A stretch of 64,000 nucleotides of DNA. It comes from Caenimonas sedimenti (lineage in GTDB: Bacteria; Pseudomonadota; Gammaproteobacteria; Burkholderiales; Burkholderiaceae_C). The notes beneath the pieces were generated by a model. That model did no database searches. It was not told the origin of the DNA and worked only from the letters and a program-made list of their open reading frames with translations. Each line of letters opens with the position of its first letter. Position 1 is the first letter of the stretch. Shown here piece after piece: positions 15,182-28,412 of this stretch. The position numbers were made by a program, and so were the translations under genes. The stretch lies in contig NZ_VOBQ01000018.1 in the NCBI RefSeq assembly GCF_007833165.1, positions 1 to 64,000 of the forward strand, given 5' to 3'.

Positions 15182-17512
15182 ATGAGCATTTTCAACAAGA
15201 TCACCAAGACCTTCCAATGGGGCCAGCACAAGGTCGTGCTGGAAACCGGCGAGATCGCGCGCCAGGCGTCGGGCGCCGTCGTCGTCGACATCGAAGGCAC
15301 CGTCGTGCTGTGCACGGTGGCCGCGTCCAAATCGGCCAAGCCCGGCCAGGACTTCTTTCCGCTGACGGTCGACTACATCGAGAAGACGTACGCGGCCGGC
15401 AAGATCCCCGGCAGCTTCTTCAAGCGCGAAGCCAAGCCCAGCGAACTCGAAACCCTGACCAGCCGCCTGATCGACCGCCCGATCCGCCCGCTGTTCCCCG
15501 AAGGCTTCCTGAACGAAGTGCACGTGGTCGTGCACACCGTGTCGCTGAACCCCGAAGTCGACCCCGACATCGCCGCCATGATCGGCTGCAGCGCCGCGCT
15601 GTCCATCTCGGGCATCCCGTTCGCCGGCCCCATCGGCGCCGCGCGCGTGGGCTACATCAACGGCGAATACGTGCTGAACCCGGGCCAGACCCAGCGCAAG
15701 GATTCGCTGCTGGACCTGGTCGTCGCCGGCACCGAAGGCGCCGTGCTGATGGTGGAATCGGAAGCCAAGCAGCTGTCCGAAGAGATCATGCTGGGCGCGG
15801 TGGTGTTCGGCCACCAGCAGGCCGGCATCGCCATCAACGTCATCCATGAGCTGGTGCGCGAAGCCGGCAAGCCGCTGTGGGACTGGCAGGCGCCCGCCAA
15901 GGACGAAGTGTTCATCGCCAAGGTCAACGGCCTGGCCGAAGAGAAGCTGCGCGCCGCCTACCAGATCCGCAGCAAGCAGGCCCGCACGCAGGCACTGCGC
16001 GAAGCCAACACCGCGGTGATGACGGCCTTGAAGGACAGCGGCGAAGCGTTCGACGCCGGCAAGGTCAACGACCTGCTGTTCGAGATCGAAGCCAAGATCG
16101 TGCGCAACCAGATCCTGCAGGGCGAGCCCCGCATCGACGGCCGCGACACCCGCACCGTGCGCGACATCGAGATTCGCCACGGCGTGCTGCCCCGCACCCA
16201 CGGCTCGGCGCTGTTCACGCGCGGCGAGACGCAGGCCCTGGTCATCACCACGCTCGGCACCGAGCGCGACGCGCAGCGCATCGACGCGCTGATGGGCGAG
16301 TTCGAAGACCGCTTCATGTTCCACTACAACATGCCTCCCTTCGCCACCGGCGAAGTCGGCCGCATGGGCAGCACCAAGCGCCGCGAAGTGGGCCACGGCC
16401 GCCTGGCCAAGCGCGCGCTGATCGCCGTGCTGCCGACCAAGGAAGAGTTCCCTTACACGATGCGCGTGGTCTCGGAGATCACCGAGTCCAACGGCTCGTC
16501 GTCGATGGCTTCGGTGTGCGGCGGTTGCCTGTCGCTGATGGACGCCGGCGTGCCGATGAAGGCGCACGTGGCCGGTATCGCCATGGGCCTGATCAAGGAC
16601 GGCAACCGCTTCGCCGTGCTGACCGACATCCTGGGCGATGAAGATCACCTGGGCGACATGGACTTCAAGGTGGCCGGCACGACCAACGGCATCACCGCGC
16701 TGCAGATGGACATCAAGATCCAGGGCATCACCAAGGAAATCATGCAGGTCGCGCTGGCGCAGGCCAAGGAAGCCCGCATGCACATCCTGGGCAAGATGCA
16801 GGAGAACATGAGCGCGGCCAACACCGAGGTGTCGACCTTCGCGCCCAAGCTCTACACGATGAAGATCAACCCGGAAAAGATTCGCGACGTCATCGGCAAG
16901 GGCGGCGCGGTCATCCGCGCGCTGACCGAAGAGACGGGCTGCCAGATCAACATCGAGGAAGACGGCACCATCACCATCGCCGCGACCGACGCCGAAAAGG
17001 CCGACGTGGCGAAGAAGCGCATCGAAGAGATCACCGCGGAAGTCGAGATCGGCCGCGTCTACGAAGGCCCGATCACCAAGATCCTGGACTTCGGCGCCCT
17101 GGTCAACCTGCTGCCCGGCAAGGACGGCCTGCTGCACATCAGCCAGATCGCCCACGAGCGCGTGGAGAAGGTCACCGACTACCTGTCCGAAGGCCAGATC
17201 GTCAAGGTCAAGGTGCTGGAGACCGACGAGAAGGGCCGCGTCAAGCTGTCCATGAAGGCCCTGCTGGACCGCCCGGCCGGCATGCAGGACGAGCCCCGGC
17301 GCGAATTCCGCGAGCCGCGTGGTGACCGCGGGGACCGTGGTGATCGCGGTGATCGTGGTGATCGTGGTGACCGTGGCGACCGGGGATCGCGTGGCGACCG
17401 TGAACCGCGCGGCGACCAGCAGCCGCGTGGCGACCAGCTCCCGCGCGAGCCGCAAGACCAGCAGCAACCGCGCGAACCGCAAGCCCGCACGCCGGTCGAC
17501 TCGCAAGAGTGA
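15182..17512 (+). CDS. pnp: Polyribonucleotide nucleotidyltransferase (PNPase)
   Basis: A 776-residue 3'-5' phosphorolytic exoribonuclease and degradosome component. It has two RNase PH-like domains (first about 15-220, second about 325-550 with [24 protein letters not shown]), a KH domain ([20 protein letters not shown], about 565-615) and an S1 domain ([33 protein letters not shown], about 625-695). The tail after about residue 705 is low-complexity: seven consecutive Arg-Gly-Asp triplets, then further RGD and PRE/QQ units. The start at 15182 follows AAGGAGAACAGAAC. The stop overlaps the GTG of the next gene, so the two are coupled. Confidence 0.96.
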   Translation: MSIFNKITKTFQWGQHKVVLETGEIARQASGAVVVDIEGTVVLCTVAASKSAKPGQDFFPLTVDYIEKTYAAGKIPGSFFKREAKPSELETLTSRLIDRPIRPLFPEGFLNEVHVVVHTVSLNPEVDPDIAAMIGCSAALSISGIPFAGPIGAARVGYINGEYVLNPGQTQRKDSLLDLVVAGTEGAVLMVESEAKQLSEEIMLGAVVFGHQQAGIAINVIHELVREAGKPLWDWQAPAKDEVFIAKVNGLAEEKLRAAYQIRSKQARTQALREANTAVMTALKDSGEAFDAGKVNDLLFEIEAKIVRNQILQGEPRIDGRDTRTVRDIEIRHGVLPRTHGSALFTRGETQALVITTLGTERDAQRIDALMGEFEDRFMFHYNMPPFATGEVGRMGSTKRREVGHGRLAKRALIAVLPTKEEFPYTMRVVSEITESNGSSSMASVCGGCLSLMDAGVPMKAHVAGIAMGLIKDGNRFAVLTDILGDEDHLGDMDFKVAGTTNGITALQMDIKIQGITKEIMQVALAQAKEARMHILGKMQENMSAANTEVSTFAPKLYTMKINPEKIRDVIGKGGAVIRALTEETGCQINIEEDGTITIAATDAEKADVAKKRIEEITAEVEIGRVYEGPITKILDFGALVNLLPGKDGLLHISQIAHERVEKVTDYLSEGQIVKVKVLETDEKGRVKLSMKALLDRPAGMQDEPRREFREPRGDRGDRGDRGDRGDRGDRGDRGSRGDREPRGDQQPRGDQLPREPQDQQQPREPQARTPVDSQE

Positions 17513-18495
17513 AAGCCGTTGAAATCAGCACCTTCGGTGCGCCCGACGTCCTGCGTCTGGGTGAGCGCCCCGATCCCGCGCCCGCCGCGGGCGAGGTGCT
17601 GATCCGCGTCAGCGCGAGCGGGGTCAACCGGCCCGACGTGCTCCAGCGGACCGGCAACTATCCGGTGCCGCCGGGCGCGTCGGACATCCCGGGCCTGGAA
17701 GTCGCCGGGGAAATCGTCAGTGGTGATGCCGCGGCGATGGCTGCCGCGGGCTTCAAGGTGGGCGACAAGGTTTGCGCGCTGGTCGCCGGCGGCGGCTATG
17801 CCGAGCTGTGCGTGGCGCCGGTGGCGCAATGCCTGCCGGTGCCCAAGGGCCTGAGCGACCTGGAAGCGGCCTGCCTGCCCGAGACGTTCTTCACGGTGTG
17901 GAGCAACGTGTTCGACCGCGGGCGCCTGCAGGCTGGCGAAACGCTGCTGGTGCAGGGCGGCACCAGCGGCATCGGCGTCACGGCCATCCAGATGGCCAAG
18001 GCGCTGGGTGCGAAGGTCATCGCCACGGCCGGCAGCGACGAGAAGTGCCAGGCCTGCCTGAAGCTCGGCGCCGACCATGCCATCAACTACAAGATCCAGG
18101 ACTTCGCCGAAGAAGCAAAGAAGCTGACCGGCGGCAAGGGCGTCGACGTGATCCTCGACATGGTCGCCGGCAGCTACGTCGCGCGCGAAGTCGAATGCCT
18201 GGCCGAAGACGGCCGGCTGGTGATCATCGCGGTGCAGGGCGGCGTCAAGGCCGAATTCAACGCCGGCATGGTGCTGCGCAAGCGCCTGCTGGTGACCGGT
18301 TCCACGCTGCGGCCCCGGCCCATCGCTTTCAAGGGCGCGATCGCCGCTTCGCTGAAGGCGAAGGTCTGGCCGCTGATCGAAGCCGGCAAGATCAAGCAGG
18401 TGATCCACAGCACGTTCCCGGCGGCCGAAGCCGCCCAGGCGCACGCGCTGATGGAAACCAACCAGCACATCGGCAAGATCGGCCTGACCTGGTGA
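17509..18495 (+). CDS. NAD(P)H quinone oxidoreductase, PIG3 type zinc-free MDR
   Basis: A 328-residue medium-chain dehydrogenase/reductase of the quinone oxidoreductase group. The GroES-like N-domain carries [31 protein letters not shown], diagnostic of the PIG3 (TP53I3) branch. The Rossmann motif is [17 protein letters not shown]. Structural and catalytic zinc ligands are absent, as is usual. The role is likely NADPH-dependent reduction of quinones or reactive enones. The start is GTG overlapping the pnp TGA; tpiA begins five bases after its stop. The pnp-qor-tpiA-secG order suggests one transcription unit. Confidence 0.88.
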   Translation: MKAVEISTFGAPDVLRLGERPDPAPAAGEVLIRVSASGVNRPDVLQRTGNYPVPPGASDIPGLEVAGEIVSGDAAAMAAAGFKVGDKVCALVAGGGYAELCVAPVAQCLPVPKGLSDLEAACLPETFFTVWSNVFDRGRLQAGETLLVQGGTSGIGVTAIQMAKALGAKVIATAGSDEKCQACLKLGADHAINYKIQDFAEEAKKLTGGKGVDVILDMVAGSYVAREVECLAEDGRLVIIAVQGGVKAEFNAGMVLRKRLLVTGSTLRPRPIAFKGAIAASLKAKVWPLIEAGKIKQVIHSTFPAAEAAQAHALMETNQHIGKIGLTW

Positions 18496-18500
18496 GCGCC

Positions 18501-19262
<762 letters not shown>

Positions 19263-19266
19263 TTGA

Positions 19267-19704
19267 ATGAACGTCGTATTGACCCTTGTGCTCGCCGTCC
19301 AGATGCTGACGGCCCTCGGCATGATCGGGCTGATCCTGCTGCAGCACGGCAAGGGCGCCGACATGGGCGCGGCCTTCGGCAGCGGCTCGTCGGGCAGCCT
19401 GTTCGGTGCCAGCGGCAGTGCCAACTTCCTCTCGCGCACCACGGCCGTGCTGGCCGCCGTGTTCTTCGTCTGCACCTTGCTGCTGGCCTACTTCGGCAAC
19501 CTCCGCCCGGCTGGCACCGGCGGCAGCAGCGTGCTCGAGCGTGCGGGCGTTTCGGCCCCCGCCGCCTCCGCGCCGGCGCCGGCCACGCCCGCTTCGGGCG
19601 CTGCCCAGATTCCCGCCGGAGCCATCTCCGTTCCGATGACGCCCGCCGTCCCGGCGCCTGCCGCCACGCCCGCCTCGGGGGCCGCGCAGATTCCGACCAA
19701 GTAG
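19267..19704 (+). CDS. secG: Preprotein translocase subunit SecG
   Basis: A 145-residue inner-membrane subunit that assists SecYE. Two hydrophobic segments (about 3-22 and 54-76) flank the family loop QHGKGADMGAAFGSGSSGSLFGASGSANFLSR, here given in part. The C-terminal 60 residues are an Ala/Pro-rich tail in which an 11-residue unit ATPASGAAQIP occurs twice. Start 19267 lies four bases after tpiA. The next gene is tRNA-Leu. Confidence 0.94.
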   Translation: MNVVLTLVLAVQMLTALGMIGLILLQHGKGADMGAAFGSGSSGSLFGASGSANFLSRTTAVLAAVFFVCTLLLAYFGNLRPAGTGGSSVLERAGVSAPAASAPAPATPASGAAQIPAGAISVPMTPAVPAPAATPASGAAQIPTK

Positions 19705-19845
19705 AGGCTGACAACCCCGCCCGCGCAGGCCGCCTGCGCGGCAGTGGGGCACTGGAATCGGAGTACACTCCATGGCTGTCCGGAAAGCCAGCGTTTCCCT
19801 CTGTGGAGCGCAAGCCTCAAGCCTGTCCGGGCGCTGGAAGAAACC

Positions 19846-19930
19846 GCCGTCGTGGTGAAATTGGTAGACACGCTATCTTGAGGGGGTAGTGGCGAAAGCT
19901 GTGCGAGTTCGAGTCTCGCCGACGGCACCA
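19846..19930 (+). tRNA. tRNA-Leu (anticodon GAG)
   Basis: A class II tRNA of 85 nt including encoded CCA. Acceptor GCCGTCG/CGACGGC, D-loop GGTAGACAC, anticodon stem CTATC/GGTAG with loop TTGAGGG (anticodon GAG), long variable arm and T-loop GTTCGAGTC are all readable. It decodes CUC/CUU. It sits between secG and nuoA. Confidence 0.95.
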
Positions 19931-19938
19931 AGACAACA

Positions 19939-19964
19939 GCCTGCCGGGCACCGCATCGGCAGGC
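19939..19964 (+). terminator. Hairpin between tRNA-Leu and nuoA
   Basis: An eight-bp perfect stem GCCTGCCG/CGGCAGGC with a 10-nt loop, nine bases after the tRNA. Only a weak T-stretch (CCTTG) follows, so it may end tRNA transcription partly or act as a processing boundary. Confidence 0.5.
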
Positions 19965-19990
19965 ACCTTGCGCGGACCTGAGCCTTCTCG

Positions 19991-20362
19991 ATGAACCTCG
20001 ACCAGTACCTCCCTGTCCTCCTGTTCATCCTGGTCGGCGTCGGTGTCGGCGTCGCGCCCCAGGTGCTGGGCCGCCTCATCTCCATGGGCATCGGCGTGCA
20101 CAAGCCCGATGCGCAGAAGAACTCCCCTTACGAATGCGGCTTCGAGGCTTTCGAAGACGCGCGCATGAAGTTCGACGTCCGCTATTACCTGGTGGCCATC
20201 CTCTTCATCCTGTTCGACCTGGAAATCGCGTTCCTCTTCCCCTGGGCCGTGGCCCTCAAGGAAATCGGGCCCGTGGGCTTCTGGGCCATGATGATTTTCC
20301 TGGCCATCCTGGTGGTGGGTTTCATCTACGAGTGGAAGAAGGGCGCGCTGGACTGGGAATGA
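19991..20362 (+). CDS. nuoA: NADH-quinone oxidoreductase subunit A
   Basis: A 123-residue membrane subunit with three hydrophobic helices. It contributes to the quinone channel next to subunits H, J and K. The conserved PYECGFE loop and the [26 protein letters not shown] helix (partly quoted) are intact. First of the fourteen-gene nuo operon. Its upstream gap of 60 bp from the tRNA holds a hairpin but no clear promoter was read. Confidence 0.95.
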   Translation: MNLDQYLPVLLFILVGVGVGVAPQVLGRLISMGIGVHKPDAQKNSPYECGFEAFEDARMKFDVRYYLVAILFILFDLEIAFLFPWAVALKEIGPVGFWAMMIFLAILVVGFIYEWKKGALDWE

Positions 20363-20396
20363 ACCCGGCCCTCGCAGCGTCCAAGAAAGTTTCGCC

Positions 20397-20876
20397 ATGA
20401 GCAACCAAGGCATTCTCGAAAAGGGAGTCGTCACCACGACCGTGGACAGCGTCATCAACTGGGCCAAGACCGGCTCGTTGTGGCCCATGACCTTCGGCCT
20501 CGCGTGCTGCGCGGTCGAGATGATGCACGCGGGTGCAGCCCGCTACGACATCGACCGGTTCGGCATGCTGTTCCGCCCGAGCCCGCGCCAGAGCGACCTG
20601 ATGATCGTCGCCGGCACGCTGTGCAACAAGATGGCGCCGGCGCTGCGCAAGGTCTACGACCAGATGGCCGAGCCGCGCTGGGTCCTCTCCATGGGCACCT
20701 GCGCCAACGGCGGCGGCTACTACCACTACAGCTATTCCGTCGTGCGCGGCTGCGACCGCATCGTGCCCGTCGATGTGTACGTGCCCGGCTGCCCGCCGAC
20801 CGCCGAGGCGCTGCTGTACGGGATCATCCAGCTGCAGCAGAAGATCCGCCGCACCCAGACCATCGCCCGGGCCTGA
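20397..20876 (+). CDS. nuoB: NADH-quinone oxidoreductase subunit B
   Basis: A 159-residue connecting-arm subunit holding Fe-S cluster N2, the last electron donor to quinone. The adjacent pair C37-C38, C102 (GTCANGGG) and C132 (PGCPPT) are the four cluster ligands. Length is typical. It is separated from nuoA by 34 bp and from nuoC by three. Confidence 0.96.
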   Translation: MSNQGILEKGVVTTTVDSVINWAKTGSLWPMTFGLACCAVEMMHAGAARYDIDRFGMLFRPSPRQSDLMIVAGTLCNKMAPALRKVYDQMAEPRWVLSMGTCANGGGYYHYSYSVVRGCDRIVPVDVYVPGCPPTAEALLYGIIQLQQKIRRTQTIARA

Positions 20877-20879
20877 GCC

Positions 20880-21506
20880 ATGTCCATGCACCAGACCGCA
20901 TTGGCCGTCGTCGACCCGGCCGCCCTGAAGGACACGATCGCCGCCGCGCTCGGCGACAAGGTGAAACGCATCGACCTGCGCCTGGGTGAAGTGACCGTCA
21001 TCGTGACCGCGGCCAACTATCTCGAAGCCGCGCGCACGCTCAAGACCGCGCCGGGCTGCCAGTTCGAGCAACTGATCGACCTGTGCGGCCTCGACTATTC
21101 GGAATACCGCGCGGGCGAATGGGATGGCCTGCGCTACGCCGTGGCCGTGCATCTGCTGTCGGTCAGCCTGAACCAGCGCGTGCGCCTCAAGGTGTTCGCG
21201 GCCGACGACGACCTGCCGGTGGTGGATTCGCTCACCAGCGTCTGGAGCGGCGCGAACTGGTTCGAGCGCGAGGCATTCGATCTGTACGGCATCGTGTTCG
21301 AAGGCCACGACGACCTGCGCCGCCTGCTCACCGACTACGGCTTCATCGGCCATCCGTTCCGCAAGGACTTCCCGGTGTCCGGCCACGTCGAGATGCGCTA
21401 TGACCCCGAGCGCAAGCGCGTGATCTACCAGCCGGTGACGATCGAGCCGCGCGAGATCACGCCGCGGATCATCCGGGAAGAGAAGTACGGCGGACTGACG
21501 CACTGA
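20880..21506 (+). CDS. nuoC: NADH-quinone oxidoreductase subunit C
   Basis: A 208-residue hydrophilic arm subunit (30-kDa type) that packs against NuoD. The family block [22 protein letters not shown] is present in full, and the HPFRKDFP segment follows. Two in-frame ATGs (20880 and 20886) are possible starts. It is separate from nuoD, as in most betaproteobacteria, not fused as in E. coli. Confidence 0.95.
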   Translation: MSMHQTALAVVDPAALKDTIAAALGDKVKRIDLRLGEVTVIVTAANYLEAARTLKTAPGCQFEQLIDLCGLDYSEYRAGEWDGLRYAVAVHLLSVSLNQRVRLKVFAADDDLPVVDSLTSVWSGANWFEREAFDLYGIVFEGHDDLRRLLTDYGFIGHPFRKDFPVSGHVEMRYDPERKRVIYQPVTIEPREITPRIIREEKYGGLTH

Positions 21507-21513
21507 GCGCCCC

Positions 21514-22767
21514 ATGGCAGAAATCAAGAACTACACGCTCAATTTTGGTCCGCAGCACCCGGCCGCGCACGGCGTGCTGCGCCTCGTGCTGGAACTCGAC
21601 GGCGAAGTGATCCAGCGCGCCGATCCGCACATCGGCCTCCTGCACCGCGCCACCGAAAAGCTCGCCGAGACCCGCACCTACATCCAGTCGCTGCCCTACA
21701 TGGACCGCCTGGACTACGTCTCGATGATGTGCAACGAGCACGCCTACTGCCTGGCCATCGAGAAGATGATGGACATCGAGGTGCCCATCCGCGCGCAGTA
21801 CATCCGCGTGATGTTCTCCGAGATCACGCGCCTCCTGAACCACCTGCTGTGGCTGGGCGCGCACGGCCTCGACTGCGGCGCGATGAACATGCTGATCTAC
21901 TGCTTCCGCGAGCGGGAAGACCTGTTCGACATGTACGAAGCGGTATCCGGCGCGCGCATGCACGCGGCGTATTTCCGGCCGGGCGGCGTCTACCGCGACC
22001 TGCCGGGGAGCATGCCGCAGTACAAGGCGAGCAAGGTGCGCAACCAGCGTTCGATCGACGAACTGAACGAAGGCCGCAAGGGCAGCCTGCTCGACTTCAT
22101 CGACGCGTTCACGCAGCGGTTCCCGGGTTACGTCGATGAGTACGAGACACTGCTCACCGACAACCGCATCTGGAAGCAGCGCACCGTGGGCATCGGCGTG
22201 GTCGAGCCCGAGCGCGCGCTCAACCTCGGGTTCACCGGCCCGATGCTGCGCGGCTCCGGTTTCGCCTGGGACCTGCGCAAGACGCAGCCCTACGAGGTCT
22301 ACGACAAGATGGATTTCGACATCCCGGTCGGCCGCACCGGCGACTGCTACGACCGCTACCTGGTGCGCGTGCAGGAGCTGCGTGAGTCCAACAAGATCAT
22401 CAAGCAGTGCGTCGACTGGCTGCGCGTGAACCCGGGCCCGGTGATCACCAGCAACCACAAGGTGGCGCCGCCGGACCGCGAATCCATGAAGACCAACATG
22501 GAAGAGCTGATCCACCACTTCAAGCTCTTCTCCGAAGGCTTCCGCGTGCCGGAGGGCGAGGCCTACGCCGCGGTGGAACACCCCAAGGGCGAGTTCGGCA
22601 TCTACATGGTGAGCGACGGCGCCAACAAGCCCTACCGCCTGAAGATCCGCGCGCCCGGCTTCCCGCACCTGGCCGCGCTCGACGAGATGGGCCGCGGCCA
22701 CATGATCGCCGACGCCGTTGCCATCATCGGCACGATGGACATCGTGTTTGGAGAAATCGACAGATGA
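21514..22767 (+). CDS. nuoD: NADH-quinone oxidoreductase subunit D
   Basis: A 417-residue 49-kDa type subunit that forms the quinone-binding pocket with NuoB. The N-terminal [15 protein letters not shown] loop, with its quinone-contacting His, and the [17 protein letters not shown] block are conserved. Its stop overlaps the nuoE ATG (ATGA). Confidence 0.96.
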   Translation: MAEIKNYTLNFGPQHPAAHGVLRLVLELDGEVIQRADPHIGLLHRATEKLAETRTYIQSLPYMDRLDYVSMMCNEHAYCLAIEKMMDIEVPIRAQYIRVMFSEITRLLNHLLWLGAHGLDCGAMNMLIYCFREREDLFDMYEAVSGARMHAAYFRPGGVYRDLPGSMPQYKASKVRNQRSIDELNEGRKGSLLDFIDAFTQRFPGYVDEYETLLTDNRIWKQRTVGIGVVEPERALNLGFTGPMLRGSGFAWDLRKTQPYEVYDKMDFDIPVGRTGDCYDRYLVRVQELRESNKIIKQCVDWLRVNPGPVITSNHKVAPPDRESMKTNMEELIHHFKLFSEGFRVPEGEAYAAVEHPKGEFGIYMVSDGANKPYRLKIRAPGFPHLAALDEMGRGHMIADAVAIIGTMDIVFGEIDR

Positions 22768-23245
22768 TTTCGGACGCCATGCGCACCCGCTTCGACCGTG
22801 AAGTGGCCAAGTACCCCGCCGACCAGAAGCAGTCGGCCGTGATGGCCTGCCTGGCCATCGTGCAGCAGGAGCAGGGCTTCGTCAGCAAGGAAAGCGAGAA
22901 CGAAGTCGCCGCCTACCTGGGCATGCCGCCGATCGCGGTGCACGAGGTCACGACCTTCTACAACATGTACAACCAGCGCAAGCTGGGCAAGTTCAAGATC
23001 AACGTCTGCACCAACCTGCCGTGCCAGTTGCGCGACGGGCAGAACGCGCTGCATTACCTCGAGAAGAAGCTGGGCATCCACATGGGCGAGACCACGCCCG
23101 ACGGCCTGTTCACGCTGCAGCAGAGCGAATGCCTGGGTGCCTGCGCCGATTCGCCGGTGCTGCTGGTGAACGACCGCACCATGTGCAGCTTCATGAGCGA
23201 AGACAAGCTCGACCAGATGATCGACGGCTTGAAGGGGGCGGGCGC

Positions 23246-23249
<4 letters not shown>
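22764..23249 (+). CDS. nuoE: NADH-quinone oxidoreductase subunit E
   Basis: A 161-residue thioredoxin-fold 24-kDa subunit carrying the [2Fe-2S] cluster N1a. Ligands C82, C87 (CTNLPC) and C123, C127 (ECLGAC) are present. It works with NuoF in the NADH-dehydrogenase module. Starts and stops overlap nuoD and nuoF by four bases, so translation is coupled across all three. Confidence 0.95.
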
Positions 23250-24586
<1,337 letters not shown>

Positions 24587-24607
24587 TCCTGCATCTCGAC
24601 GCGCGCG

Positions 24608-24642
24608 CCCCCACCCCAACCCTCCCCCAGAGGGGGAGGGAG
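24608..24642. repeat. Type A palindromic repeat between nuoF and nuoG
   Basis: It reads CCCCACCCCAACCCTCCCCC-AGA-GGGGGAGGG. The copy ends seven bases before the nuoG ATG, so its GGGAGGGAG arm may double as the ribosome-binding site. It sits inside an otherwise tightly packed operon. Confidence 0.8.
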
Positions 24643-24649
24643 TAAAGCC

Positions 24650-26785
24650 ATGATCGAAATCAACCTTGACGGACAAACGGTCTCGGTCACCGAAGGCAGC
24701 ATGATCATGCATGCCGCGGACAAGGCCGGCACCTACATCCCGCATTTCTGCTATCACAAGAAGCTGTCCATTGCAGCCAACTGCCGCATGTGCCTGGTCG
24801 ACGTGGAGAAGGCGCCCAAGCCCATGCCGGCCTGCGCCACGCCCGTCACCAACGGCATGATCGTGCGCACCAAGAGCGACAAGGCGATCAAGGCGCAGCA
24901 GTCGGTGATGGAGTTCCTGCTGATCAACCATCCGCTGGACTGCCCCATCTGCGACCAGGGCGGCGAATGCCAGTTGCAGGACCTCGCTGTCGGCTACGGC
25001 GGCTCTTCCTCGCGCTACGAGGAAGAAAAGCGCGTGGTCCCCGTCAAGGACGTCGGCCCGCTGATCTCCATGCAGGAGATGACGCGCTGCATCCACTGCA
25101 CCCGCTGCGTGCGCTTCGGCCAGGAAGTGGCCGGCGTGATGGAGCTGGGCATGATCCACCGCGGCGAGCACTCCGAGATCACGACGATCCTGAACGACAC
25201 CGTCGACTCCGAAGTCTCCGGCAACATGATCGACCTGTGCCCGGTCGGCGCGCTCACCAGCAAGCCGTTCCGCTACAGCGCGCGGCCCTGGGAGCTGTCG
25301 CGCCGCAAGTCGGTGAGCCCGCACGACTCCACCGGCGCCAACCTGATCGTCCAGGTCAAGAACAACCGTGTGATGCGCGTGCTTCCGCTGGAGAACGACG
25401 ACGTCAACGAGTGCTGGCTGGCCGACCGGGACCGCTTCTCGTATGAAGCGCTCAACACCGACGAGCGCCTGACCACGCCCATGCTGAAGCAGGGCGGCGA
25501 ATGGAAGCCTGTCGACTGGCAAACCGCGCTCGAATACGTGGCGAACGGCCTGAAGCAGATCAAGGCGGACCACGGCGCGAAGAGCATCGGGGCCCTGGTG
25601 AGCCCGCACAGCACGGTGGAAGAACTGTTCCTGGCCGGCAAGCTGGTGCGCGGCCTGGGCAGCGAGAACATCGACTACCGGCTGCGCAACGCGGAGTTCA
25701 CGGCGAGCGAGGGCGTGCGCTATCTCGGCACCTCTGTCGCTTCGCTGTCGCATCTGCAGCGCGCGCTGGTCATCGGCTCCAACCTGCGCAAGGATCACCC
25801 GCTGTTCGCGCTGCGCCTGCGCGCCGCCAACCGCAAGGGCTGCCAGATTTCCGTCATCCATGACGCGGACAACGACTGGGCCATGGGCATCGCGTCGAAA
25901 GTCGTGGCGCCGGCTGGCCAGTGGCTGCAGGCCCTGGCGGACGTCGCGTCGGCCATCGGCGCCGAAACCGGCGCCCAGGCACCCGGTGCGGGCCAGGCCA
26001 CCGACAGCGCCAAGGCAATCGCCAAGTCGCTGCTGGGCGGCGAACGCAAGGCCATCCTGCTCGGCAACGCGGCGGCACACCACGCCAGCGCTTCGGCGCT
26101 GCTCTCGCTGGCCAACTGGATCGGCCAGCAGACCGGCGCGACGGTGGGTTACCTGACCGAGGCGGCCAACACCGTGGGCGCGCAACTCGTGGGCGCGCTC
26201 CCCGGCGCGGGCGGCTTGAATGCCGGCCAGATGCTGGCCGGTGGCCTCAAGGCGGTGCTGCTGCTGAACACCGAGCCGGTGCACGACTCCGCGGCACGCG
26301 AACGCGCCGCGGCCGCGCTGAACGGCGTGGACATGGTCATCACGCTGAGCCCGTTCAAGGCCAACCTGGACTTCAGCGACGTGCTGCTGCCGATCGCCCC
26401 CTTCAGCGAAACGCCGGGCACCTTCGTCAACGCCGAAGGCCGTGTGCAGAGTTTCCACGCCGTCGTGAAGCCCCTGGGCGAAACGCGCCCGGCCTGGAAG
26501 GTGCTGCGCGTGCTGGCCAACCTGATGGGCGTCTCCGGCTTCGAATACGAGTCGGCGCAGGACGTGCTGGCGGACGCGCGTGGCGCCGACAACGGCCAGG
26601 CCCTGGTGCAGGGCGACAAGCTGAGCAACGCCACGACGGCTGGTGTTCAACCCAATGTGCAAGGCGGCGTGCCCGTCACGGCCAGCATCTACCAGCTGGA
26701 CGGCATCGTCCGCCGCGCGCCCTCGCTGCAGCTCACCGCCGACGCGCTCGCCACCGCGCCCAAGGCGCAGGGAGTGCCGGCATGA
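24650..26785 (+). CDS. nuoG: NADH-quinone oxidoreductase subunit G
   Basis: A 711-residue peripheral-arm subunit. The N-terminal ferredoxin-like domain holds a [2Fe-2S] site ([21 protein letters not shown] region), then a [14 protein letters not shown] cluster and [14 protein letters not shown] molybdopterin-oxidoreductase-like domain without the cofactor follows. Its purine-rich ribosome-binding stretch is part of the upstream repeat. The stop overlaps nuoH by four bases. The C-terminal half is less conserved and Ala-rich, which is normal for the family. Confidence 0.95.
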   Translation: MIEINLDGQTVSVTEGSMIMHAADKAGTYIPHFCYHKKLSIAANCRMCLVDVEKAPKPMPACATPVTNGMIVRTKSDKAIKAQQSVMEFLLINHPLDCPICDQGGECQLQDLAVGYGGSSSRYEEEKRVVPVKDVGPLISMQEMTRCIHCTRCVRFGQEVAGVMELGMIHRGEHSEITTILNDTVDSEVSGNMIDLCPVGALTSKPFRYSARPWELSRRKSVSPHDSTGANLIVQVKNNRVMRVLPLENDDVNECWLADRDRFSYEALNTDERLTTPMLKQGGEWKPVDWQTALEYVANGLKQIKADHGAKSIGALVSPHSTVEELFLAGKLVRGLGSENIDYRLRNAEFTASEGVRYLGTSVASLSHLQRALVIGSNLRKDHPLFALRLRAANRKGCQISVIHDADNDWAMGIASKVVAPAGQWLQALADVASAIGAETGAQAPGAGQATDSAKAIAKSLLGGERKAILLGNAAAHHASASALLSLANWIGQQTGATVGYLTEAANTVGAQLVGALPGAGGLNAGQMLAGGLKAVLLLNTEPVHDSAARERAAAALNGVDMVITLSPFKANLDFSDVLLPIAPFSETPGTFVNAEGRVQSFHAVVKPLGETRPAWKVLRVLANLMGVSGFEYESAQDVLADARGADNGQALVQGDKLSNATTAGVQPNVQGGVPVTASIYQLDGIVRRAPSLQLTADALATAPKAQGVPA

Positions 26786-27864
26786 TCGACACCGTCTACG
26801 GTCTCGGCAACGGGCTGATCGCGGCACCCTGGTGGACGGGCGCCGGCTGGCCCATCGTCTGGACCTTGATCAAGATCGTCTGCGTGGTCGCGCCCCTGAT
26901 GGGCGCTGTGGCTTACCTGACGCTGTGGGAACGCAAGGCAATCGGCTTCACGCAGATCCGCCCGGGCCCGAACCGCGTGGGTCCGTTCGGCCTGCTCACG
27001 CCGATCGCCGACGCGCTGAAGCTGCTGACCAAGGAAATCATCGTCCCGACGGTGGCCAACAAGGGCCTGTTCCTGCTCGGCCCGATCATGACGATCATGC
27101 CGGCGCTGGCCGCCTGGGTCGTCATCCCGTTCGGGCCCGACGTCGCGCTCGCCAACATCAATGCCGGCCTGCTGTTCCTGATGGCCATCACTTCGCTCGA
27201 GGTGTACGGCGTGATCATTGCCGGCTGGGCCTCCAACTCCAAGTACGCGTTCCTCGGCGCGCTGCGCGCCTCCGCGCAGATGGTCAGCTACGAGATCGCC
27301 ATGGGCTTCTGCCTGGTGGTGGTGCTCATGGTGGCCGGCAGCCTGAACATGACCGAGATCGTGCTGCAGCAGGACAAGGGCTTCTTCGCGTCCAAGGGCG
27401 TGAACTTCCTGTCCTGGAACTGGCTGCCGCTGCTGCCCATCTTCGTCGTGTACTTCGTCTCCGGCCTGGCCGAGACCAACCGCCATCCGTTCGACGTGGT
27501 CGAAGGCGAATCCGAAATCGTCGCCGGCCACATGATCGAATACTCGGGCATGAGCTTCGCCATGTTCTTCCTGGCGGAGTACGCCAACATGTGGCTGGTC
27601 TCCATCCTGGCGGTCATCATGTTCCTGGGCGGCTGGCTGCCCCCGATCGACGCGCCGGTGCTGAACTGGATCCCCGGGTGGATCTGGCTGGGCATCAAGA
27701 CCTTCATGGTGGTCACGATGTTCCTGTGGGTCCGCTCGACTTTCCCGCGCTACCGCTACGACCAGATCATGCGCCTGGGCTGGAAGATCTTCATTCCGGT
27801 GACGCTGGTCTGGCTGGTCGTGATCGGCGCCTGGATGCAGACGCCGTACAACATCTTCAAGTAA
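26782..27864 (+). CDS. nuoH: NADH-quinone oxidoreductase subunit H
   Basis: A 360-residue, eight-helix membrane subunit that joins the hydrophilic arm to the proton pumps. The [19 protein letters not shown] loop and the [19 protein letters not shown] loop, both lining the quinone chamber, are intact. It overlaps nuoG by four bases and is seven bases before nuoI. Confidence 0.96.
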   Translation: MIDTVYGLGNGLIAAPWWTGAGWPIVWTLIKIVCVVAPLMGAVAYLTLWERKAIGFTQIRPGPNRVGPFGLLTPIADALKLLTKEIIVPTVANKGLFLLGPIMTIMPALAAWVVIPFGPDVALANINAGLLFLMAITSLEVYGVIIAGWASNSKYAFLGALRASAQMVSYEIAMGFCLVVVLMVAGSLNMTEIVLQQDKGFFASKGVNFLSWNWLPLLPIFVVYFVSGLAETNRHPFDVVEGESEIVAGHMIEYSGMSFAMFFLAEYANMWLVSILAVIMFLGGWLPPIDAPVLNWIPGWIWLGIKTFMVVTMFLWVRSTFPRYRYDQIMRLGWKIFIPVTLVWLVVIGAWMQTPYNIFK

Positions 27865-27871
27865 ACCGCCT

Positions 27872-28393
27872 ATGTCCTCCCAAACATTGGCCCCCGGCCA
27901 GTCCGCGTTCTCGCTCAAGGACTTCCTCTCCAGCTTCCTGCTGATGGAGCTGTTCAAGGGCCTGCGCATCACGGGCAAGTACTTCTTCGCGAAGAAGATC
28001 ACGGTGCAGTTCCCGGAAGAGAAGACGCCGCTGTCGCCACGCTTCCGCGGCCTGCACGCGCTGCGCCGCTACGAGAACGGCGAAGAGCGCTGCATCGCCT
28101 GCAAGCTGTGCGAGGCCGTCTGCCCCGCGCTCGCCATCACCATCGAGAGCGAGCAGCGCGACGACGGCACCCGCCGCACCACGCGCTACGACATCGACCT
28201 CACCAAGTGCATCTTCTGCGGCTTCTGCGAGGAAAGCTGCCCGGTGGACTCCATCGTCGAGACGCACGTGCTCGAATACCACGGCGAGAAGCGCGGCGAC
28301 CTGTACTTCACCAAGGACATGCTGCTGGCCATCGGCGACCGCTACGAAGCCGAGATCGCCGCCAACCGCGCCGCCGACGCGCCGTACCGGTAA
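27872..28393 (+). CDS. nuoI: NADH-quinone oxidoreductase subunit I
   Basis: A 173-residue TYKY-type ferredoxin subunit with two [4Fe-4S] motifs, [12 protein letters not shown] and [12 protein letters not shown] (clusters N6a and N6b). The amphipathic N-terminal helix before KITVQFPEE should rest on the membrane. Length and order in the operon are standard. Confidence 0.96.
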   Translation: MSSQTLAPGQSAFSLKDFLSSFLLMELFKGLRITGKYFFAKKITVQFPEEKTPLSPRFRGLHALRRYENGEERCIACKLCEAVCPALAITIESEQRDDGTRRTTRYDIDLTKCIFCGFCEESCPVDSIVETHVLEYHGEKRGDLYFTKDMLLAIGDRYEAEIAANRAADAPYR

Positions 28394-28412
28394 GGCGGAA
28401 AACAACAAGACC

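Noticed and set aside
17320-17410. Regular short repeats that could suggest a CRISPR or tandem-repeat locus
   Set aside because: They are 9-bp in-frame units coding for Arg-Gly-Asp at the end of pnp, with no spacers.
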